From positions 1 through 11,598 of the forward strand of contig JAGQQQ010000604.1 in assembly GCA_020426125.1 (NCBI GenBank): a DNA stretch of 11,598 nt, in the 5' to 3' direction. The stretch is from Planctomycetaceae bacterium. GTDB taxonomy: Bacteria > Planctomycetota > Planctomycetia > Planctomycetales > Planctomycetaceae. The first letter of the stretch is position 1. Each line of letters opens with the position of its first letter. Below are positions 6,052 through 11,598 of the stretch, in pieces. The notes below the pieces were generated by a model. It had not been told where the DNA came from and made no database searches. It worked only from the letters and a program-made list of their open reading frames with translations. Position numbers and translations under genes: made by a program.

Positions 6052-7659
6052 ATGGCAAAGCGGAAAGTCCTCGTTCAATGGATCGGCCACAGTGACCTCA
6101 GGGCGCTGGCTACGTTACTCCCATCCACAAAACAAAAGCAGATCCTTGATGGCCTCGGTGGTGCCATCGCCGGAAAAGACGACTGCGGACCCACCAAATC
6201 GCTTCTTAGGCAAAGAGACTTCGACGAAGTTCGCCTGCTGAGTAACTACCCGGCAGAGTGGAACAACTGGTTTGCAAAATGGCTCGGCAGCCCGGTTGTC
6301 TTCGTGGAAGTGGAGTTGTCGAAACCGACGGACTACTCCGCGATCTTTGAGATCGCCGATTCCGAACTCCAGGAGATTAAGAATCGAAAGGACTGGGGCG
6401 AGACAGAGTTGTGTCTTCATTTGAGCCCCGGAACACCCGCCATGGCGGCGGTCTGGCTGCTCTTGGGGAAGACTCGTTACCCGGCGACGTTTTACGAAAC
6501 GTCACGAGGAGGCGATTGCTGGATCACAAACGTGCCGTTCGACCTGGTCGATGTGATCCCCGAAATCTTGCACTCTCCCGATGCGCATCTTCAGCACCTG
6601 ACCGATCGGGCGCCATCCGAAGTCGAAGGATTCAGCGACATCATCGGCGACAGTCGTGGAATTCGGGACGCTGTGGGACGTGCGCAGCGGTCTGCCATTC
6701 GAAATGTTTCCGTCTTGCTTTTGGGTGAGAGCGGAACGGGGAAAGAGCTGTTCGCGAGAGCGATCCATCAGGCGAGCCGGCGGCGAGACAAGCCCTTCAA
6801 GGCGTTGAATTGTGCCGCACTCCCCAAGGATCTCCTAGAATCGGAACTGTTTGGATACAAGAAGGGGGCCTTTACGGGGGCCAATTCGGACAAACCAGGA
6901 CTTTTTGAATTGGCGAATGATGGCACCCTCTTCCTCGACGAATTCGGGGAATGCTCGCTGGAAACCCAAGTCAAATTGCTACGCGTTCTTCAACCATTAC
7001 CTGGCGAACGTCCCACGATCCGGAGGTTCACTCCCATCGGGGCCAAAGAAGAAAAGTCCGTCGATGTCCGCGTCATCGCAGCGACGAATGTTGATCCCTT
7101 TCGTGCAATGAAACAGGGAGAACTGCGAGAAGATTTGTATTACCGAGTCGCTCATGTGGTGGTCCGACTTCCCGCTCTCCGCGAACGCAAAAGCGATCTC
7201 CCCAAAATTGCGGAACATCTCCTCGGACTCCTCAATCGACAATTCGAGATCGACGAGCCCGGCTATCAGCACAAATCTCTCTCTGCCCCCGCAATGGCGT
7301 TTGTGAAACAGCACGAGTGGCCGGGGAATGTACGGCAGCTGCACAATGCCTTGGTGCAAGCGGCCGTCTTAACCGATGGCAAAACGATCGGGCGTCGGGA
7401 ACTCATCAGTGCGCTGGGGGAAATGCCGGGGGGTGGAGGACTTTCCCCTTCGGCGGAGTCTTGGCCTCTGGGCGATGGATTTCAGCTGGAAGACCATCTA
7501 AACTCCATTCATAAGGCCTTCTTACGGCGGGCGATGGAGGAAGCTCACGGTGTGAAGGCGCAAGCCGCTCGGTTGCTGGGCATCAAGAACTATCAGACAC
7601 TAGATGCCCAATTGAAACGGCTGAATGTTGAGGGCAATTGGGAGGCGAGGTCGTCATGA
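6052..7659 (+). CDS. RtcR-like sigma-54 activator with N-terminal CARF-type sensor
   Basis: A 535-residue bacterial enhancer-binding protein. The N-terminal ~185 residues look like a CARF (Rossmann-type) sensor: a first strand KVLVQWIG, and a ligand-loop signature LHLSPGTPAMAAVWLLLGK (122-140) matching the S/T-x-GT-P-x-M loop of Csm6/Csx1/RtcR. The AAA+ domain (about 193-425) has Walker A GESGTGKE (225-232), the sigma-54-contacting GAFTGA loop (272-277), Walker B GTLFLDEF (291-298) and the arginine-finger region REDLYYR (359-365). A Fis-type HTH follows (about 495-525, AQAARLLGIKNYQTLDAQL). The length equals that of RtcR, the rtcBA activator that responds to RNA ends, but no rtcA or rtcB is present. 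The open frame extends upstream, but this Met starts the conserved first strand. The gene is followed by a sigma-54 promoter facing an HsdR-like gene, its presumed target. Confidence 0.88.
   Translation: MAKRKVLVQWIGHSDLRALATLLPSTKQKQILDGLGGAIAGKDDCGPTKSLLRQRDFDEVRLLSNYPAEWNNWFAKWLGSPVVFVEVELSKPTDYSAIFEIADSELQEIKNRKDWGETELCLHLSPGTPAMAAVWLLLGKTRYPATFYETSRGGDCWITNVPFDLVDVIPEILHSPDAHLQHLTDRAPSEVEGFSDIIGDSRGIRDAVGRAQRSAIRNVSVLLLGESGTGKELFARAIHQASRRRDKPFKALNCAALPKDLLESELFGYKKGAFTGANSDKPGLFELANDGTLFLDEFGECSLETQVKLLRVLQPLPGERPTIRRFTPIGAKEEKSVDVRVIAATNVDPFRAMKQGELREDLYYRVAHVVVRLPALRERKSDLPKIAEHLLGLLNRQFEIDEPGYQHKSLSAPAMAFVKQHEWPGNVRQLHNALVQAAVLTDGKTIGRRELISALGEMPGGGGLSPSAESWPLGDGFQLEDHLNSIHKAFLRRAMEEAHGVKAQAARLLGIKNYQTLDAQLKRLNVEGNWEARSS
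7573..7646. promoter_or_regulatory. Candidate upstream activator sites: three alternating CAATTGGGCATC-like motifs
   Basis: Motif copies: TTGCTGGGCATC on plus (7573-7584), CAATTGGGCATC on minus (7603-7614) and CAATTGGGAGGC on plus (7635-7646). Adjacent copies form two perfect 8-base inverted repeats: TGGGCATC/GATGCCCA (7577-7584 with 7603-7610) and CCCAATTG/CAATTGGG (7607-7614 with 7635-7642). Starts are 30 and 32 bases apart, about three helical turns. Relative to the predicted transcript start at 7706 they span about -133 to -60, a normal distance for enhancer-binding-protein sites. They lie within the end of the activator's coding sequence, so part of the conservation could be due to codons for the HTH. 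Confidence 0.45.
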
Positions 7660-7679
7660 ATCGGGTGTCCTGAGAGTCT

Positions 7680-7694
7680 TGGCACGCGGGTTGC
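7680..7694 (+). promoter_or_regulatory. Sigma-54 (RpoN) promoter for the HsdR-like gene
   Basis: TGGCACG (7680-7686), four bases, then TTGC (7691-7694): an 11 of 11 match to the core sigma-54 consensus, with the invariant GG and GC dinucleotides at the required spacing (-24 G at 7682, -12 C at 7694). Transcription would start near 7706, 30 bases before the chosen HsdR start at 7736. It lies 20 bases after the stop of a sigma-54 activator gene, which makes chance occurrence unlikely to explain it. Confidence 0.85.
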
Positions 7695-7735
7695 GTCAGG
7701 GCTGGGGCATGTTGGCCACAAACGAATTTGACAAT

Positions 7736-10700
7736 ATGAAGTCCCAAAACTTCGAATTCCTTCGGACGAAGTGGCCGGAACTTGCGAGCCTGGGCGGCTT
7801 CGCAGAGGCTTATTCCCATTCCGACGCGATTGGGGCGATCGCCAAGTTGAGGATGTTTTGCGAACAGGTTGTCGAGTCCATTCACCACGACCTGCGTCTG
7901 GCCAAGCCTTACCAGGCCAATCTTGTTGATCTTTTGACAAATCCCCCATTCCGGGACGTGGTCCCCGAACTGATTCTGTCGAAACTCCACGCCCTGCGGA
8001 AAGAAGGCAATAAATCGCTCCACGGTGGCAAAGGCGACACCATCACCGCCCTGCGTCTCCTTCGCGAGGCGCATGGAATTGGTCGGTGGATGTTGGTGAC
8101 CTACGCGGGTGGAAAGGCCGAAGAATGCCCTACCTTTCAGGAACCACCGCCAGGCGGAGTCGAGGGCGTTGAGCAACGGAAAGAGAAACGGGCCTACCTC
8201 GAACGGATTGCCGCCCAAGAAGCCCAACTCCAAAAGCTACTCAAAGATCTCGAGGAGGAACGGGCTAGGTCAAAACAGGCGGTAGCGACCGCAGAAGAGC
8301 GTCAGGCGGCCCTGGAGGCCGCACTCAAGGCTAAGGATGAACTCCAGGCTATCGATCCCATGGCCTTCAACGAGGCCGAGACGCGAGTCTACCTGATCGA
8401 CCAGATGCTCGCCGATGAAGGCTGGGACGTCGGCAAAGGTGCCCAAAACACCGACGAAGTCAAAAAAGAACTCCTGGTCAAGCACCAGCCGACGGATTCC
8501 GGCGAGGGAAGCGCCGATTACGTCCTGTTTGATGACAACGGCAAGCCGCTCGCCGTCCTTGAAGCCAAACGAACCGCCGAGGATCCGCAGAAGGGCCGCA
8601 CCCAGGCCCGCCTCTACGCCGATGGCCTCGAAAAGGAATACGGCCAGCGTCCGGTGATCTTCTACACCAACGGCTACGACCTCTGGATCTGGAACGACGC
8701 CGTTGGAGAGCCGTGGCGGCAACTCTACGGCTTCTACTCCAAAGACAGTCTCCAGCACCTCATCTTTCAACGGACCGAAAAGAAGCCACTCTCTGAGGTC
8801 TCTGCCAACCCCGTGATTGCCGGCCGGATGTACCAGATCGAGGCGGTCCGTCGTGTCGCGGAGAAATTTGCCGAGAAGAAGCGCAAGGCGCTCATCGTGC
8901 AAGCCACGGGAACCGGCAAAACCCGTGTCGCCATCAGCCTGTCCGATGCCCTGATTCGCGCCAGCTGGGCCAAACGCGTCCTCTTCCTCTGTGACCGTCG
9001 AGAGCTTCGTAAACAGGCCGCGAATGCGTTCAAAGAGTTTCTCCCTTCCGAACCTCGCACTTTTGTCACCGGGGCGTCTGCGGGAGATACGGATCACCGG
9101 ATCTACCTGTCCACTTATCCCGCGATGATGAGAGTCTACGAGTCGTTCGACGTCGGCTTTTTCGACCTGATTATCGCCGACGAATCCCATCGCAGTCTCT
9201 ACAACCGGTACCGGCAACTGTTTGAGTATTTCGACTGTTATCAGGTCGGCCTCACTGCCACGCCCGTCGATTTTGTCGCCAAGAACACCTTCGACATGTT
9301 TGAGTGCGAACCTCAGGATCCCACGTCGAACTACACCTACGAAGAGGCGATCAACCACACTCCGCCGTATCTCGTCCCCTTCGAAGTCGACACTCATACC
9401 ACAGAGTTTCTCCGCGCCGGCATCAAATACTCCCAGATGACAGAAGAGCAACGCCGGCAACTTGAAGAGGATGAGGAAGTCCCCGAGGCCATCGAATTCG
9501 AGCAACTTGAAGTCGACAAAGTCGTCTACAACAAGGACACCAACCGCCACATCCTCCGAAACCTGATGGACAACGGCATCCGCGTTGCCGACGGCAGCCG
9601 CATCGGCAAGACCATCGTCTTCGCTCGCAGCATGCGGCACGCACGCCTCCTTGAGGAGCTCTTCAACGAAATGTACCCGCAATACGGCGGGAACTTCTGT
9701 CAGACCATCGTCAGCGATGATCCCCGTGCGGAAACGCTCATCGACGACTTCAAAGGGCTCGGCAACAACCCTGACCTCACCGTCGCCATCTCCGTCGACA
9801 TGCTCGACACCGGCGTTGATGTCCCCTCCGTTGTCAATCTCGTCTTCGCCAAGCCGGTCTATTCCTACGTGAAATTCTGGCAGATGATCGGACGGGGCAC
9901 ACGCTTATGTCCCGACCTCTTCGGCCCCGGACAGGACAAAACGCACTTTCAGATTTTCGACCATTGGGGCAATTTCGAACGGTTTGAACAAGGCTACAAA
10001 AAAGCCGAACCGAAGCGTTCCAAGTCTCTCGCCGAAACGGTGTTCGATGCCCGCCTCACGCTTGCGGAGACAGCACTCGACAAACAACAGGCAGCGGCCT
10101 TCGGAATCGCCGTCGATCTTCTCGGGAAAGACATTGCCGCCCTCCCGAGCAAGAGTATCCCCATTCGCGAAAAGTGGAAACAGATTCAATCCGTCCAGAA
10201 TTCGGAGACCCTCGAAGAGTTCACCGCCGCGACCAAAGCGACGCTTCAGCGCGACATCGCTCCGCTCATGCAGTGGATCGATATCAACCGGCAGGAGGAA
10301 GCCTGGCGATTCGATCGCCTGATCACCCGTGCCCAGACCGAACTGATTCGCGGCTCCAGCAAGTTCGACGACCTTCGCGACGAAATCGTCCTCGAAGTTA
10401 GCAGTCTGCGGATCAACCTGAGCCAGGTGAAAGTCAAACTCCCCCTCATCGAACGGGTGAAGTCGACGGAGTTCTGGGACCACGTCTCCGTTCACGATCT
10501 GGAAACGATCCGCAAAGAACTTCGCGGAATCATGCAGTTCCGGAAGGTCGCGATGACCGATCCCCTCCCCCCCAAGGTGATCGACGTCCGTGAAGACGAA
10601 GACCAGATTGAACGCAAACGCCATAAAGTGAAACTCGACAAACTGGCCGATCTCGACATGGTTGCCTACCGCAACCGTGTCAACAAAGTCCTCCAGGCGA

Positions 10701-11131
10701 TCATCGATCAAAGTGAAACGCTTCAGAAGATTAAACGAGGCGAATCGGTCAGCCAGGAAGACCTCGAAATTCTCTGCTCGCTGGTCCTGACCCAAGAGCC
10801 TGGCCTCGATCTCCACGATCTCGCCGATTACTTCCCCCAGGCCGGCGGACTCGACCAGGCAATTCGTGGAATCATCGGCATGGACGCCGAGGCCGTGCAC
10901 GAACGGTTCACCGCCTTCGTGCAAGCCCATCCGAACCTGGCGTCGCATCAGATCAAGTTTCTCGACCTCCTGCAGAACCACATCGCGAAGTTTGGTTCCA
11001 TAGACATCGCCCAACTGTACGAGCCTCCGTTTACCACCCTCCATACCGATGGCCCCGACGGTCTCTTTGACGAACCCCTCGTCGACGAACTCCTCGACAT
11101 CATCGGGACGTTTCAACCGGAGCAAGGCTAA
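7736..11131 (+). CDS. hsdR: Type I restriction R-subunit-like nuclease-translocase (EcoEI-type HsdR) with DUF4145-like N-terminus
   Basis: An 1131-residue protein from the chosen start. Order: a DUF4145-like helical domain (about 1-115, ending RKEGNKSLHGG), a charged coiled coil (about 145-205), a PD-(D/E)xK nuclease of HSDR_N type with Asp261 and E276-x-K278 (ADYVLFDD, VLEAKR), then an SF2 helicase/translocase. The helicase shows the Q-motif-like RMYQIEAVRR (364-373), Walker A ATGTGKT (390-396), DESH (482-485), TATP (507-510) and motif VI QMIGRGTR (716-723). The rest matches the EcoEI R-subunit C-terminal region. In type I enzymes R translocates DNA and cuts it when joined to M2S; no hsdM or hsdS is in the window. 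The frame is open from 7625, overlapping the activator gene, but the sigma-54 promoter places the transcript start near 7706. Of the two Met codons left, 7709 is almost at the transcript start, so 7736 is preferred. Confidence 0.88.
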   Translation: MKSQNFEFLRTKWPELASLGGFAEAYSHSDAIGAIAKLRMFCEQVVESIHHDLRLAKPYQANLVDLLTNPPFRDVVPELILSKLHALRKEGNKSLHGGKGDTITALRLLREAHGIGRWMLVTYAGGKAEECPTFQEPPPGGVEGVEQRKEKRAYLERIAAQEAQLQKLLKDLEEERARSKQAVATAEERQAALEAALKAKDELQAIDPMAFNEAETRVYLIDQMLADEGWDVGKGAQNTDEVKKELLVKHQPTDSGEGSADYVLFDDNGKPLAVLEAKRTAEDPQKGRTQARLYADGLEKEYGQRPVIFYTNGYDLWIWNDAVGEPWRQLYGFYSKDSLQHLIFQRTEKKPLSEVSANPVIAGRMYQIEAVRRVAEKFAEKKRKALIVQATGTGKTRVAISLSDALIRASWAKRVLFLCDRRELRKQAANAFKEFLPSEPRTFVTGASAGDTDHRIYLSTYPAMMRVYESFDVGFFDLIIADESHRSLYNRYRQLFEYFDCYQVGLTATPVDFVAKNTFDMFECEPQDPTSNYTYEEAINHTPPYLVPFEVDTHTTEFLRAGIKYSQMTEEQRRQLEEDEEVPEAIEFEQLEVDKVVYNKDTNRHILRNLMDNGIRVADGSRIGKTIVFARSMRHARLLEELFNEMYPQYGGNFCQTIVSDDPRAETLIDDFKGLGNNPDLTVAISVDMLDTGVDVPSVVNLVFAKPVYSYVKFWQMIGRGTRLCPDLFGPGQDKTHFQIFDHWGNFERFEQGYKKAEPKRSKSLAETVFDARLTLAETALDKQQAAAFGIAVDLLGKDIAALPSKSIPIREKWKQIQSVQNSETLEEFTAATKATLQRDIAPLMQWIDINRQEEAWRFDRLITRAQTELIRGSSKFDDLRDEIVLEVSSLRINLSQVKVKLPLIERVKSTEFWDHVSVHDLETIRKELRGIMQFRKVAMTDPLPPKVIDVREDEDQIERKRHKVKLDKLADLDMVAYRNRVNKVLQAIIDQSETLQKIKRGESVSQEDLEILCSLVLTQEPGLDLHDLADYFPQAGGLDQAIRGIIGMDAEAVHERFTAFVQAHPNLASHQIKFLDLLQNHIAKFGSIDIAQLYEPPFTTLHTDGPDGLFDEPLVDELLDIIGTFQPEQG

Positions 11132-11132
11132 C

Positions 11133-11159
11133 CGCGGAGGACGCGGAGAACGCAGAGAA
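11133..11159 (+). repeat. Three tandem 9-base units upstream of the GxxExxY gene
   Basis: CGCGGAGGA, CGCGGAGAA and CGCAGAGAA follow one another without gaps, starting right after the hsdR stop codon (11129-11131). The consensus is CGCRGAGRA. A shorter copy of the same array lies on the other side of the small gene, at 11556-11573. The purine-rich stretch also supplies the only possible ribosome-site sequence for the gene at 11167. Confidence 0.75.
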
Positions 11160-11166
11160 AAACTCC

Positions 11167-11544
11167 ATGGAAATCAACGACATCACGGGACAGATCATTG
11201 ATTCGGCAATGAAGGTGCACACGGCGTTGGGCCCAGGTTTGCTCGAATCCGCGTACGAGGCCTGTCTGGTACACGAACTGCTCCAGCGACGGTTAAACGT
11301 CCAGACTCAAGTGCCGCTTTCGATCAACTACGACGGAATCCGCCTCGACGTCGGCTATCGCCTCGATCTCCTTATTGATAATCGCGTCATCGTCGAACTC
11401 AAGGCCGTCCTGGAGATGCATCCCATTTATGAAGCACAACTGCTCTCCTACCTCAAACTCAGCAACCTCCAAGTCGGTCTGCTGATCAACTTCCACACCG
11501 TCCGACTCAAAGACGGAATCAAACGAATCGTCAACAACTTGTAA
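11167..11544 (+). CDS. GxxExxY-family protein (PD-(D/E)xK-like fold)
   Basis: A 125-residue protein with the family signature GLLESAY (24-30). The D...ExK pattern follows: RLDLLID with Asp67, then VIVELKA with Glu77 and Lys79. This resembles the active site of PD-(D/E)xK nucleases; the length is typical. The cellular role of the family is not established; nuclease activity is inferred from the fold. It starts 35 bases after the hsdR stop and could be cotranscribed from the sigma-54 promoter, but the flanking repeats suggest it may be an independent insertion, since these proteins occur scattered in many genomes. The start Met opens the conserved MEINDITGQIIDSAMKVH segment. Confidence 0.9.
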   Translation: MEINDITGQIIDSAMKVHTALGPGLLESAYEACLVHELLQRRLNVQTQVPLSINYDGIRLDVGYRLDLLIDNRVIVELKAVLEMHPIYEAQLLSYLKLSNLQVGLLINFHTVRLKDGIKRIVNNL

Positions 11545-11555
11545 CAACAATAAAC

Positions 11556-11573
11556 CGCAGAGGACACAGAGCC
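11556..11573 (+). repeat. Tandem 9-base units downstream of the GxxExxY gene
   Basis: CGCAGAGGA followed by the degenerate CACAGAGCC, 11 bases after the stop codon at 11542-11544. With preceding bases, AACCGC-x-GAGGAC-x-C-x-GAG matches 16 of 19 positions of the upstream copy at 11130-11148, and all three differences are G-to-A. The remaining bases to the window end are a pyrimidine-rich tract (TCTCTCCCCCTCTCCCT) with no gene visible. Confidence 0.65.
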
Positions 11574-11598
11574 ATAACCAATCTCTCCCCCTCTCCCT

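Noticed and set aside
7625..7735. Longer N-terminus for the HsdR-like protein
   Set aside because: It would overlap the activator gene and begin upstream of the predicted sigma-54 transcript start near 7706; its first residues (Arg/Gly rich) do not look like protein sequence under selection.
8270..9682. 470-codon open frame on the minus strand
   Set aside because: It lies wholly antisense to the nuclease and helicase domains of the HsdR-like gene and shows no domain pattern; long antisense frames are expected from GC-rich third-position bias.
9905..11125. 406-codon open frame on the minus strand
   Set aside because: Antisense to the conserved HsdR C-terminal region, with acidic low-information sequence and no recognisable motif.
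1..11598. CRISPR array or CRISPR-associated genes, looked for because of the CARF-type sensor
   Set aside because: No regularly spaced identical repeats with unique spacers and no Cas proteins were seen; the only tandem units are the short CGCRGAGRA arrays.

Overview
The window looks like an integrated genetic element at a tRNA gene in a GC-rich bacterium, followed by a nuclease/restriction module. A planctomycete is the best guess. This rests on recalled family resemblance (the Q-N-x-R type tyrosine recombinase, the CHC2/Toprim/DUF3987 primase, a sigma-54 activator and a GxxExxY protein), not on a marker gene, so the taxonomy is an inference.

Left part (1-5826, genes read leftward): the 3' end of a CAT-anticodon tRNA sits at the window edge. 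The integrase runs into it, so its last 12 codons are the antisense of the tRNA. To the right, in order from the tRNA, come a small XRE-type repressor, a small TubC_N-like protein, a primase-helicase, an excisionase-type DNA-binding protein and a 338-residue protein of unknown function. The core genes overlap or nearly touch (xis/primase share 1 base, primase/TubC 4 bases, XRE/int 3-base gap), as expected of transcription units of an integrative plasmid-like or satellite-like element. Two related palindromic sites lie in the 183-base gap before the excisionase gene.

Right part (6052-11598, genes read rightward): a 535-residue RtcR-like activator has an apparent CARF sensor, a sigma-54 AAA+ domain with an intact GAFTGA loop, and a Fis-type HTH. 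A textbook sigma-54 promoter core (TGGCACG-N4-TTGC, 7680-7694) lies just behind it. About 60-130 bases upstream of the predicted transcript start are three regularly spaced, alternately oriented copies of a CAATTGGGCATC-like motif. The promoter points directly into a 1131-residue type I restriction R-subunit-like protein (DUF4145-like N-terminus, coiled coil, PD-(D/E)xK nuclease, SF2 helicase/translocase, EcoEI-type C-terminus). No HsdM or HsdS is present in the window. A GxxExxY-family nuclease-fold protein follows, flanked on both sides by short tandem 9-base repeats.

The most interesting reading is that the right part is a signal-inducible restriction or nuclease system. A CARF domain would sense a nucleotide or damaged-RNA ligand, and sigma-54 RNA polymerase would then switch on the HsdR-like effector. 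A second unexpected feature is a pair of imperfect ~55-bp palindromic repeats inside the primase gene, read in two different frames, which suggests insertion of a small repeat element into the coding sequence.
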